NCBI RefSeq assembly: GCF_013373865.1
Contig: NC_050467.1
Location: 30,604,890-30,668,889, forward strand
From: Monomorium pharaonis
Taxonomy: Eukaryota > Arthropoda > Insecta > Hymenoptera > Formicidae
DNA length: 64,000 bases
Direction: 5' to 3'
Part shown: piece after piece, positions 1 to 8,707 of the stretch
Position numbering within the stretch: the stretch's first letter is position 1
How the letters are laid out: the number at the start of each line of letters is the position of its first letter
The notes under the pieces: model-generated
Seen by the model: the letters and a program-made list of their open reading frames with translations, nothing else
What the model was told of the DNA's origin: nothing
Database searches by the model: none
Program-made: the position numbers and the translations under genes

Positions 1-300
1 GCCAAGTATACGCGCGCATGAAACGCCCTCAAAAATCTATTTTTGTAGAAAATAATTTTAATTTGGCACTACAAATGTAAAAAATTTTAATAAAATTTTC
101 TTTTCCCCCAAAAACAGCAAATAATTTATTTTCTCTACAAAAGTAATGATATGAAGAAAATGCGCCAACCATGAAAATGGATGTTCATACAAACTAAAAC
201 ATCCACTTTTACAAATAATTATCTGTACAAATATTGCAAATAAATATTTTAATACAAATTTTACTACAAAAACTTGGCGCCGCTAAACCGAATAATTTGC
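1..300 (+). repeat. Left arm of the 300-bp inverted repeat
   Basis: Matches the reverse complement of 10625-10924 over its whole length with few if any differences seen by eye. It is AT-rich with GGCGCC near the inner end. The match stops at 300/10625, where the two flanks become unrelated. The arm probably extends to the left of the window. Confidence 0.85.
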
Positions 301-424
301 TTTAATACAAAATTGCTTTCTTACAATTTAACTTACATAATAAAATAATAATTATTAAAAATTACAATTTTTTACAATAGAAATCGCAATGGCATTATAT
401 GCGCGTAACATTATACACGTACAC

Positions 425-426
<2 letters not shown>

Positions 427-455
<29 letters not shown>
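427..455. repeat. (GA)n microsatellite at the 3' side of LINE A
   Basis: About 14 GA units directly next to the 3' end of LINE A. A matching (GA)n tract lies at 10324-10349 on its 5' side, as expected if the LINE inserted into a pre-existing GA microsatellite and duplicated it. Confidence 0.85.
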
Positions 456-459
<4 letters not shown>

Positions 460-517
460 ATTGATTGATCTTTTATTAGCTTTCTCAGCTATTTTCAATA
501 CATATATATATACAATT

Positions 518-1323
518 TTATGCTACATCATTAAAAACAAATTCTTTTAGCATTCGTTTAAACATTTCTAAACGATTACAATGTTTAACTTCGTGTGGTA
601 ATGCGTTGTACATTAACACACCCTCATAAAATAAACTTTTTTGCGCGCTTCTTGTTTTTCGGAATTCAATAACAATATCCCCTGTCTGCCTAGTTTCGCG
701 TTCTCCCTCTACTATTCTAAGTCTATTACTAAATTGCTCCGGCATCATATTATTTAAGATCTTAAAAATAAATATGCACATATTGTAATACAGCCTTTGT
801 CTTATAGTCATAAATTGCAACGCTTGGTGCATACATTTAACTTTGGTACGTTTGTCACATTGCAATATGACTCTCATAGCTCTATTTTGCGCTATTTGGA
901 GCCTACTTAACTGTGTATCCCCCATATCTATTAGTAGCGTTGCACAATACTCAAAGTGAGGTGCTATAATTGTCTTGTATATCGTACATCTAGTGTAAGC
1001 CGAGATAAAGTTCCCTATTCTATTTAAAAAACTTATTTTCTTCCCTATTTTCTTTAGCATGTAATCACAGTGACCGCTGAATCTAAGTCTATCATCAATA
1101 ATTATGCCCAAGTACTTTATTATTTCTACGCGCTCAATCTCATTTCCATCCAAACATCTCACAATAGTATTGCCTCTCAATTCTTTCCTTATACCTCTAA
1201 CTAACATATATTTTGTTTTCCCCGTATTCATCTTCAGTTTATTAATATTCATCCATTCCTCCACTACGTTAAATGCAATATTCAATTTCCTCTCTATCTC
1301 CGCACTACTCTCACCTGTTACAT
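518..1323 (-). pseudogene. LINE A ORF2, C-terminal part of reverse transcriptase
   Basis: This minus-strand stretch encodes the part of a LINE reverse transcriptase after the catalytic motif. It contains INKLKMNTGKTKYMLV and IIKYLGIIIDDRL, the usual motifs following the FADD box, then the thumb/connection region. It stops at 518-520. Its N-terminal continuation lies 5.3 kb away at 6651 and upstream, because the LTR retroelement inserted within the gene. The reading frame running past 1323 into the LTR is an accident of the insertion. Confidence 0.85.
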
Positions 1324-2169
1324 TGTAACGGTTCACCTTTCCCGATCGCCTCGGACAGGCTCGCCGGATTCCAGGATTCGGGAGAAGGGGAGAAACCAAC
1401 TTGCGTATACCGATCTCAGATTAACAGTCTTTTATTGTAATTCTTATTCTATCTTACATAGTCCTTAGGCTACTTATTCTATGCGTGTATATACAATAAT
1501 GTACAGCTTAACCTAATGTCGTCGACTCGGACGGGAGCGCGCTAGTGCGCAGCACCTTGAACGCGGTCGCGAACCGTGGTCGCCGGCAAGAACCGGGCGG
1601 GCAGGGCGGCCAAGTAACCGGCCCCGTGGAGGATGCTAGGGATGGCCGAATGCCGGCAAGAACCGGGCAGCAGAACGGCCAGGTGGCCTGCTCCGTCGGC
1701 GGATACAAGGAGAGCCGAATGCCGGCAAGAACCGGGCGGCAGAACGGCCAGGTGGCCTGCTCCGTCGGCGGATACAAGGAGAGCCGAATGCCGGCAAGAA
1801 CCGGGCGGCAGAACGGCCAGGTGGCCTGCTCCGTCGGCGGATACAAGGATGGCCAAATGCCGGCAAGAACCGGGCGGCAGAACGGCCAGGTGGCCTGTTC
1901 CGTCGGCGGACACAAGGATAGTCGAATGCCGGCGAGAACCGGGCGTCAGAGTGGTCCGGAAACCTACTCAGTCGACAGGACGGGACTGGTGCTCGATCCC
2001 GATCGAGCACGGCTTTTATACCCGTCGGGGCGATCCCCACGCGCTCCCAGCCGCGTGGTGGGATCGGTTCCCGACGGGGGATACTAGACTTTCGGGAGGG
2101 GCGTCCGTAGACGCCGAGTCCCGTGGTGGGGCGGATGGTCGGCCCGGGACTTAGTGACGAATTGTCACA
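1324..2169 (-). repeat. 3' LTR, complete, 846 bp
   Basis: Begins TGTAACGG and ends GTCACA on the plus strand; the element reads on the minus strand. It holds an array of five 69-bp units and a TTTTATTGTAA stretch near 1430, the complement of a polyadenylation signal. The same sequence is found truncated at 3615-4105 and internally deleted at 6249-6650. Confidence 0.9.
1646..1990. repeat. 69-bp tandem repeats in the LTR, about five copies
   Basis: The block starting CCGAATGCCGGCAAGAACC recurs at 1646, 1715, 1784, 1853 and 1922, an exact 69-bp period with a more diverged last copy. Because 69 is a multiple of three, open frames run through it on both strands; these are not genes. The copy number is two to three in the 3615 LTR and about one in the 6249 LTR. 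Such arrays in LTRs often act in transcription; that role is inferred here. Confidence 0.9.
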
Positions 2170-2190
2170 TCACCCCCCCTTTTTAGGGGG
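2170..2190 (-). promoter_or_regulatory. Polypurine tract next to the 3' LTR
   Basis: On the minus strand a run of A then G residues ends directly at the LTR boundary (plus-strand C-run then TTTTT at 2172-2184). This is the place and composition expected of the plus-strand primer of an LTR element, and it confirms minus-strand orientation. Confidence 0.75.
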
Positions 2191-2937
2191 GGTGGGCGCG
2201 GGTGGCAACGGCCGGATTGCCCGGGGCTGACCCCGGCGATCGAAGCGGATGATCCATCGATCGCCGGTGTCAGTCACCCGGTACTTACGGCGCACCACGG
2301 CGGCGTGGAATGGCACCGCCACCACCCTCCCGTTCGGTAAGGCCACGCGCACCGGGGGGGTGTACCCCGCCGGCGGTGCCGGGCTGGTTCCGTTCGGGAG
2401 GGGCGGTGCGGGCCGGACCGTGCGGTAGCCGTGGTGCGCCGGTGCTGGTGGCGGCGTGGTGGGCGGTGTCGGAGGCGACGCGATCGGCGGCGCGGTCGGT
2501 AGCGCCGGGGGCGCCGCAATGGGTGGCGCGGTCGGTGGCGCCGGCGGTGGCGCGATTAGTCGCGGCGTAACGGCCGCGAGCGGCCTGGGCGGCGCGGCGT
2601 GAGGTGGCGCAGGCGGTGGTGGGGCGGGGCGCGTGGAAGGGGGCGCGGGGGGAGCCTTGACGGCGTACCCCTCGGGGGGCCTCCTCCGAGTCCGGCGTCC
2701 CCTGGGTGGTGGTGGGGGGAGTTGAGCGAGAAAACTCGCTTTTCTCCGCTGGTCGGCGTCGGACCGCTGGATGGAGGTCCCCCGACGAGGCACCCTCCGC
2801 TCCCTAGGTGGTGGTGGTGGCGGTGTGGGCTCCTTCGGCCGCCTCTTCCACGCCGTGCCCTCGTCCCTTTCGTCGTCGCTCGAGCTCGAGATGGGGCTCC
2901 CGAAGAGCTCTCGTTCGCGCTCTTTGCGGTCTCCCAT
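2170..2937 (-). CDS. Proline-rich ORF of the LTR retroelement, function unknown
   Basis: A 255-aa open frame between the integrase remnant and the 3' LTR. The N-terminus is acidic and serine-rich (GSPISSSSDDERDEG), followed by proline/alanine-rich repeats such as PPIAAPPALPTAPP, and a C-terminus of about 60 residues with normal composition (KYRVTDTGDRWIIRFDRRG). The stop codon lies in the polypurine tract. The position fits a third ORF or an env-site accessory gene, but no signal peptide or membrane segment is seen, so an envelope protein is unlikely. GC bias could keep the frame open by chance, although the ordinary C-terminal block argues for a real product. Confidence 0.45.
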   Translation of the reverse strand: MGDRKERERELFGSPISSSSDDERDEGTAWKRRPKEPTPPPPPPRERRVPRRGTSIQRSDADQRRKASFLAQLPPPPPRGRRTRRRPPEGYAVKAPPAPPSTRPAPPPPAPPHAAPPRPLAAVTPRLIAPPPAPPTAPPIAAPPALPTAPPIASPPTPPTTPPPAPAHHGYRTVRPAPPLPNGTSPAPPAGYTPPVRVALPNGRVVAVPFHAAVVRRKYRVTDTGDRWIIRFDRRGQPRAIRPLPPAPTPPKKGG

Positions 2938-3107
2938 TTCGGAAAGCGATGCAAATGAGGGCGCGGGCCGCTCTTATATAGTGGGTCGGCATGGGGTGGG
3001 AGTGACGCGGCGTGGGGGTAATCGTTAAGGTGAGTTTGCGTGTGTCCCGGGTTCGTTCGGTATTAACCGAGTGGGTTTGTTCGGGATTTTCCACGGGGGT
3101 GATTCTC

Positions 3108-3345
3108 TCACTCGTCGGCCGGTGTTTCTTCTTTGTCTGAGTCGGCGTCCTTCTCTCCGTCGGTGTCGGTCTCTCCCTCGGTTTCGCCGGTGTCCTCCCG
3201 TTGGTCCGGCTTGAGGTCCTGGACGTGTATGTGGCGGTGCCACCTTCCCTGGGCATCCTTCAGGTCCACCACCACGGGACTGTGGATGCGTCGTACCTCC
3301 ATTGGGCCACGGAACTTTGGCGCCAGCTTGGCGTTAAACGCGTTT
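3108..3345 (-). pseudogene. Integrase C-terminal fragment of the LTR retroelement
   Basis: The minus strand encodes FNAKLAPKFRGPMEVRRI and VDLKDAQGRWHRHIHVQDLK, the typical end of a Gypsy-type integrase, followed by an acidic tail rich in E, D and T. The zinc-binding and DDE core is missing. At about 3345 it is joined out of register to a gag N-terminal piece, so a large internal segment was deleted. Confidence 0.75.
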
Positions 3346-3576
3346 TCCTGGTGTTGGTTCTGGCTGGTGGGGCATGTTGTCGTCGGCTGGCTCGATGAAA
3401 ATTGCTGGTATGTCCGGAGTCTGGAGAATGCCGGGATATGCGGTGTGAAACTGGCGGAGCCGTCTTCGAAGAGCGTCCAATGGAGCGGCGGCGTCAATTC
3501 CGTGCTGCTGGGCAAGCTGTAATGCCTGCTCTTTGGAAAGGGTATTGATCCAAGAACTCATTCGGTTTTTACGCAA
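3346..3576 (-). pseudogene. gag: Gag N-terminal fragment (second copy)
   Basis: Minus-strand 80-aa frame starting MRKNRMSSWINTLSKEQALQ, nearly identical to the first 75 residues of the longer gag at 5095-6135. It breaks off at the deletion junction with the integrase remnant. Its leader and primer-binding site follow at 3577-3614. Confidence 0.8.
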
Positions 3577-3596
3577 GCTGGGTTCCCACTAGTCAG

Positions 3597-3614
3597 GTCC
3601 CTGTTCGGGCGCCA
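3597..3614 (-). promoter_or_regulatory. Primer-binding site, tRNA-Lys type (undisturbed copy)
   Basis: On the minus strand, directly after the LTR end, reads TGGCGCCCGAACAGGGAC. These 18 bases are complementary to the 3' end of tRNA-Lys(UUU), including CCA. It lies next to the partial LTR at 3615 and gives the reference for the disturbed site at 6156-6248. Confidence 0.9.
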
Positions 3615-4105
3615 TGTAACGGTTCACCTTTCCCGATCGCCTCGGACAGGCTCGCCGGATTCCAGGATTCGGGAGAAGGGGAGAAACCAACTTGCGTATA
3701 CCGATCTCAGATTAACAGTCTTTTATTGTAATTCTTATTCTATCTTACATAGTCCTTAGGCTACTTATTCTATGCGTGTATATACAATAATGTACAGCTT
3801 AACCTAATGTCGTCGACTCGGACGGGAGCGCGCTAGTGCGCAGCACCTTGAACGCGGTCGCGAACCGTGGTCGCCGGCAAGAACCGGGCGGGCAGGGCGG
3901 CCAAGTAACCGGCCCCGTGGAGGATGCTAGGGATGGCCGAATGCCGGCAAGAACCGGGCAGCAGAACGGCCAGGTGGCCTGCTCCGTCGGCGGATACAAG
4001 GAGAGCCGAATGCCGGCAAGAACCGGGCGGCAGAACGGCCAGGTGGCCTGCTCCGTCGGCGGATACAAGGAGAGCCGAATGCCGGCGAGAACCAGGCGGC
4101 AGAAC
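3615..4105 (-). repeat. Truncated internal LTR copy
   Basis: Same start as the 3' LTR (TGTAACGG) and the same sequence through two and a half 69-bp repeats, then switches abruptly at 4105/4106 into the reverse transcriptase gene. The junction has no target duplication, so it is a recombination or deletion joint rather than an insertion end. Confidence 0.85.
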
Positions 4106-5170
4106 CTCGAAGGTGTTGCTTGCCACTATGATGTCGTCGAGGTAAACTAGCACATGGGGCTCGAGGTCCGGCCCTAAGACAGAGTCGAGCAGTCTCTGAA
4201 ACGTGGCCGGGGCGGAGTGGAGTCCGAACGGCATAACGGTGAACTGGTAGAGTCCTCGTCCAGGTACCGTAAATGCCGTGGCCGGGCGGCTGGCTCGCGC
4301 CAACGGGACCTGCCAGTACCCGCTCTTCAGGTCCAGCGTAGAGAGATAGGTCGCCCCCCGGAGCTTGTCTAGTGTGGCGGTGATGTGCGGGAGGGGGTAT
4401 GCGTCCTTCTCCGAGACTTCGTTCAGGCGGCGGAAATCAATGCAGAACCGGTGTGCCCCGTCCTTCTTTTTGACCAGGACCACGGGTGAGCTCCACGGAC
4501 TGCGCGAGGGTTCGATTACTCCCTCGGCCAGCATTTTGTCGACCTCTCGGTCGATGACGGCCTGCATAGCCGGATTTCGTGGCCGGTATCGCTGTTTGAT
4601 GGGCGGTCCGGGCTTGAGGCGGATGCGGTGTTCCGCGTGAGACGTGGTTCCCCGGATCTGCTCGAACTTGGGAAGTTCCGCCGCGAGGAACGCCTGGAGC
4701 CGGGCTGCCTCTCGTGGAGTTTGCCGGCTGAGTGCCCCAATAGTTGTGCGCTTGCTGCCGGGACCGAGCGGAGGGGGTCGGAGGGTTAAGCGTAGCTTTC
4801 GCCATAGGTCCACCCCGATTAAAACCTGGCTGCCTAGCCGTGGTAGAATGGCAAACTGGTGCCGGTACGTGCGTCCCTGCAGGCGTAGCGACAGGTGGAG
4901 TATCCCCAAGATGGCTACTTGGGTTCCATCGGCGAGGTGTGCGTACCCTTCCATTGGCCCCGTGGCGACACGTTGACGGGGGAACAGCCTGGCCATCTCG
5001 TCGCTGACATAAGACAGCTCGGATCCCGAGTCCACGAGCGCCAACAGAGAGTGGCCGCCAATACGGACAGGTAGGTGTGGCCGCGGATTATAAGTTATTC
5101 GGTCGCGGGCTCGGTGACGACCGCCACGTCGCCGGCCCGCTGGGCGTTTCCCGGCGGGTGGCAGTCGCAA
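4106..5170 (-). pseudogene. pol: Pol fragment: aspartic protease and reverse transcriptase, truncated
   Basis: The minus-strand frame starts in gag and overlaps its end by about 75 nt in another frame, the usual gag-pol arrangement. It holds the retropepsin motif LALVDSGSELSYV, then RT motifs: YPLPHITATLDKL, STLDLKSGYWQVPL, VMPFGLHSAPATFQRLLD and VYLDDIIV with the catalytic DD. About 10 residues after YLDD the frame runs into LTR sequence at 4105. RT thumb, RNase H and integrase are lost. Gypsy/Ty3-type by these motifs. Confidence 0.85.
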
Positions 5171-6135
5171 GTTAGGACTCCATCCTTCCCGCAGCGGGAA
5201 CAGAACTTCTTCGGTGGCCGTTTACAATCCTGTCGGGTATGTCCACGCTGTTTGCAGCGCCAGCAGCAGTCATCTCGGCTATAGGTCGTAACGGCGGCAG
5301 TGACCTTTGAGACGGGCCTAGCTTCGGGCGAGCGGGTCTTCCGGCGTTGCTCGATCTCTTCATATCGAGCGGCCTGAGAGCTTAACTCGAGCAGGGTGGT
5401 CTGTCCGGTTAGCGGGACGAACAGCTGGTAGTCGGGATCCATGTTTTCATAAATCTGCTCGACCCGGTCCCGCTCGGAGTACCCCCCGGCTCGGCGCATC
5501 ATGGTGGTCAGTGCTGTGGCATAGGCCTGGAATGTCTCGCCCCTGCGCTGGTGGCGACCTTGGATTTCTAGCTTCATTCGGCGTTGATAACCTGGAGGCA
5601 GGAATGCTTGTCGCACGCTCTCGGAGAACTCCTCCCAGGTGTTCCACTGGCCGGCGTTGTTTCGGTGCCAGAGGATCGCGTCGCCTCTTAACAATTCCGG
5701 TAGTCCGAGGAGGAGGTGTTCTCCCTCCAGGCCGTAGCTCACTCTTAATTCCTCGGTTCGCTCAAGGAAGGAGAGTGGATCCTTTCCGTCGAAGTGATGC
5801 CCCCACTTCCGGATCTGATTGATTAGTTTGATTCTTTCCACCGGTCCGGGTGTCGTCCGTAGAGGCTCCTGGAGGGCGCCCCTCTGTGGCTCCATTGTAT
5901 GGCTCCCTGGCATTGGTTCTGGCTGGTGGGGCATGTTGTCGTCGGCTGGCTCGATGAAAATCGCTGGTATGTCCGGAATCTGGAGAATGCCGGGATATGC
6001 GGTGTGAAACTGGCGGAGCCGTCTTCGAAGAGCGTCCAATGGAGCGGCGGCGTCAATTCCGTGCTGCTGGGCAAGCTGTAATGCCTGCTCTTTGGAAAGG
6101 GTATTGATCCAAGAACTCATTCGGTTTTTACGCAA
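5095..6135 (-). CDS. gag: Gag polyprotein of the LTR retroelement
   Basis: A 346-aa open frame. The N-terminal third is helical; the middle resembles a retrotransposon capsid domain (NQIRKWGHHFDGKDPLSFLE and a following WEEFSESVRQAF). The C-terminal nucleocapsid carries CWRCKQRGHTRQDC (CX2CX4HX4C) and a second cysteine cluster CSRCGKDGVLTCDC. The gene is intact even though the downstream pol is cut. It is separated from the 5' LTR by a short leader holding the disturbed primer-binding region. Confidence 0.85.
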   Translation of the reverse strand: MRKNRMSSWINTLSKEQALQLAQQHGIDAAAPLDALRRRLRQFHTAYPGILQIPDIPAIFIEPADDNMPHQPEPMPGSHTMEPQRGALQEPLRTTPGPVERIKLINQIRKWGHHFDGKDPLSFLERTEELRVSYGLEGEHLLLGLPELLRGDAILWHRNNAGQWNTWEEFSESVRQAFLPPGYQRRMKLEIQGRHQRRGETFQAYATALTTMMRRAGGYSERDRVEQIYENMDPDYQLFVPLTGQTTLLELSSQAARYEEIEQRRKTRSPEARPVSKVTAAVTTYSRDDCCWRCKQRGHTRQDCKRPPKKFCSRCGKDGVLTCDCHPPGNAQRAGDVAVVTEPATE

Positions 6136-6155
6136 GCTGGGTTCCCACTAGTCAG

Positions 6156-6248
6156 GTCCCTGTTCGGGCGATCGGGAAAAGTGAACCGTTACATGGCGCC
6201 CGAACAGGGACTCGAACCCTGGACCCTCAGATCCCTGTTCGGGCGCCA
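6156..6248. promoter_or_regulatory. Duplicated, inverted primer-binding region with hairpin
   Basis: Four pieces follow each other: a shortened minus-strand primer site (6156-6170), an LTR terminus in the opposite orientation (6171-6193), a tRNA-Lys-derived stretch with its primer site on the plus strand (6194-6230), and a second minus-strand primer site (6231-6248, one base changed) abutting the 5' LTR. The two opposing primer sites can pair as a hairpin around 6171-6196. The normal arrangement is seen at 3597-3614. Confidence 0.85.
6194..6230 (-). other. tRNA-Lys 3' half copied into the element (37 nt, with CCA)
   Basis: The reverse complement ends in GTTCGAGTCCCTGTTCGGGC followed by GCCA, and begins CTGAGGGTCCAGG. 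This is the anticodon-stem 3' strand, variable loop, T arm, acceptor strand and CCA of a tRNA-Lys(UUU). It is not a tRNA gene: the 5' half is missing and CCA is not encoded in eukaryotic tRNA genes. It is best read as a reverse-transcribed part of the primer tRNA beyond the normal 18 nt. Confidence 0.85.
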
Positions 6249-6650
6249 TGTAACGGTTCACCTTTCCCGATCGCCTCAGACAGGCTCGCCGGATTCCAGG
6301 ATTCGGGAGAAGGGGAGAAACCAACTTGCGTATACCGCTGCCGGCAAGAACCGGGCGGCAGAACGGCCAGGTGGCCTGTTCCGTCGGCGGACACAAGGAT
6401 AGTCGAATGCCGGCGAGAACCGGGCGTCAGAGTGGTCCGGAAACCTACTCAGTCGACAGGACGGGACTGGTGCTCGATCCCGATCGAGCACGGCTTTTAT
6501 ACCCGTCGGGGCGATCCCCACGCGCTCCCAGCCGCGTGGTGGGATCGGTTCCCGACGGGGGATACTAGACTTTCGGGAGGGGCGTCCGTAGACGCCGAGT
6601 CCCGTGGTGGGGCGGATGGTCGGCCCGGGACTTAGTGACGAATTGTCACA
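6249..6650 (-). repeat. 5' LTR, internally deleted (402 bp)
   Basis: Starts and ends like the complete LTR at 1324-2169 but lacks 444 bp between the ATACCG near 6337 and the last 69-bp repeat, including the polyadenylation region. ACAT follows at 6651-6654, matching the target sequence before 1324. Unequal LTRs rule out using LTR divergence for dating without care. Confidence 0.9.
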
Positions 6651-8656
6651 ACATATATTAACGTATCGTCCGCAAACATTTTTATATTACACACATCCGA
6701 GCAAACGTTAACAATATCATTCATATATATTATAAACAACAATGGGCCCAATACCGAACCCTGTGGCACTCCGTATTCCGTAGTCAGTATCTTAGACCAT
6801 CTATCATTAAATTGAACTTGTTGCATTCTATCTTTTAAGTACGACCTAAACCATTCTAGAACTGTTCCTGTAATACCATACTGGTATAATTTCTCTAATA
6901 ATCTTCCTCTATCAATTGTCTCGAAAGCCCGTTTAAGATCTACAAAAATAACTCCTACTATTTGTCTCTCACTAATAATCAATTTCCATTCATCTATAAC
7001 TGTTTGAATTGCTGTTTCACACGAGTAATTTTTCCTAAAGCCCGACTGATGTTCCGTTATAATATTATTACTTTCTAGGTAGACCTCAATTTGCTTTTTA
7101 ACTATTATCTCTAATACTTTTTCATATATTGGTAATATATTAATAGGCCTATAATCACTTGCCCTCTTAGGTTTCTCTACTTTTGGTATTGGAATTATCG
7201 TGGATGTTTTCCACTCTTTCAAGAAACAACCCTCACTCAATGACTTATTTATTATATCACAATATTTCTCTTCTATGACACAAAATACCGTTTTTAATAT
7301 ATCGCTAGTTATTCCTTCTTCTGTACCTTTCTTTTTTGGTAATTCCCTAATGATTTTTCTTACTTATTCTGTCGTAATTGATTCAAATTTTTCTAGCTCT
7401 CCCATCTTTTCAATACAATAAATAGTTCTCTTATTTGTGCTCGTTGTATAATTTTTATCTATAGATTTTATTATGTCTTTAATACTTTGTATATAATATA
7501 AGTTAAATTTATCAGCTATATCACACTCTATATTATTGTCTAATATTTCAAAATCTATGTTTCCTACAAATTTCGCGCCTATTGGTCCTCCTCTAATAAT
7601 TTCTTTTAATGATTTCCACATAGTTGTGGGATTGTTACTATTATGATCAATCATGTTTTCATAATATTCTTTTTTCTTTGTTCTAATTAAACTAACTACT
7701 GCATTTCTTTCTATTTTAAATTGTTGCCAGTTTTGTTCCGTGCTATCGTACAGTGCTTTTCTATAAGCCTCATCTCTTCTAGTCGCTAGCTCTTCTATTT
7801 CCTTTGAATACCATTTTTTCCCTTCCCATATTTTTGGTATTCTAAAAATTTTCTTAGGTGCTGAGATGTTTAGCGCATCTACAATACTATTAATTAAATT
7901 CTTTGCCTTTACATTAATATCTAACTCATTAATATCTAAATCATATCCTTTTTCTAAATTACTCTCCACTAGCTTAATAAACTCATCCGCATTATATCTA
8001 CTATAATCCCTGCCACTGAATTCTTTATATTTATTTACAATCTTGTTCGTATTTATCACAACTTTTATCCACGCATGATCCGTTATCTTAGGTTCGTACT
8101 TGACTTCTACATTTATATCTTTATTCGCAAAAACTAGATCTATAATTGTTCTACTATTTTCGGTAACTCTCGTTGGTTTATCCACATACTGCTTCATACC
8201 TAGACTTTGCATAGTCGTTAGTAGTTTATTTGTATAATAAGAGTCTGTCATACAATCTATATTAAAGTCTCCTAATATTATACACTCTTCTTTTATTGTT
8301 AATTCTTCTACTATCTCCTCTAAGAATCCTATAAACTCTCCATGTGACGCACTCGGTGAATGATATATTACCATTAACACTCCTTTAAACAATTTCTCTT
8401 TTACTTCTATTGCAACGCACCACACAATCCTTTCTAATTTTTTCAATACTACTATTTCATACTTGATATCGTCTCTTACATACAGAGCAACTCCCCCTGT
8501 ATTTCTATTTTCCGCGTCGCATCTAACCACACTGTATCCCGGTACACTTATTTCACTGTCTTCAATTTCCGCAATCAGTCTCGACTCCGACAATGCAATA
8601 ACTGCCGGATTTAATTTCTTCATAATCTGATGCTGTATCTCGTCCTTATGTGCCAT
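6651..8656 (-). pseudogene. LINE A ORF2, endonuclease and N-terminal reverse transcriptase
   Basis: Starts at 8656 with an endonuclease/exonuclease/phosphatase domain: NPAVIALSESRL, GGVALYVRDDI, IILGDFNIDC (catalytic D/N) and KITDHAWIKV (catalytic D-H). Reverse transcriptase follows with DYRPINILPIYEKVLE, HQSGFRKNYSCETAI, GVIFVDLKRAFETIDR, YGVPQGSVLGPLLF and FADDTLIYV (catalytic DD). The two domains are one frame apart from a single TAA at 7364-7366. The protein is cut at 6651 by the LTR element; the rest is at 518-1323. With ORF1 it would mediate target-primed reverse transcription. Confidence 0.88.
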
Positions 8657-8707
8657 TAAACTTTGCGCGTTTGTATATATTATCTGATCCTCTTCTTTCT
8701 GTAATTG

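Larger units (their letters stand above)
1324..6650 (-). mobile_element. Rearranged Gypsy-type LTR retrotransposon inserted in LINE A
   Basis: Ends are TG...CA LTRs at 1324-2169 and 6249-6650. The 4-bp target ACAT is present on both sides (1320-1323 and 6651-6654). On the minus strand the order is 5' LTR, tRNA-Lys primer site, gag, protease-RT, then a break into a third partial LTR (3615-4105), primer site, gag N-terminus fused to an integrase C-terminus, a proline-rich ORF, polypurine tract and 3' LTR. RNase H and most of the integrase are absent. The interior is therefore a recombinant of at least two copies, although the outer ends behave as one integration. Confidence 0.85.

Noticed and set aside
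1545..2154. Long overlapping open frames on both strands in the LTR
   Set aside because: They run through 69-bp tandem repeats whose length is a multiple of three; composition follows the repeat and no family features are seen.
6194..6230. tRNA-Lys gene
   Set aside because: Only the 3' half is present and CCA is included, so it is a reverse-transcribed primer relic, not a gene.
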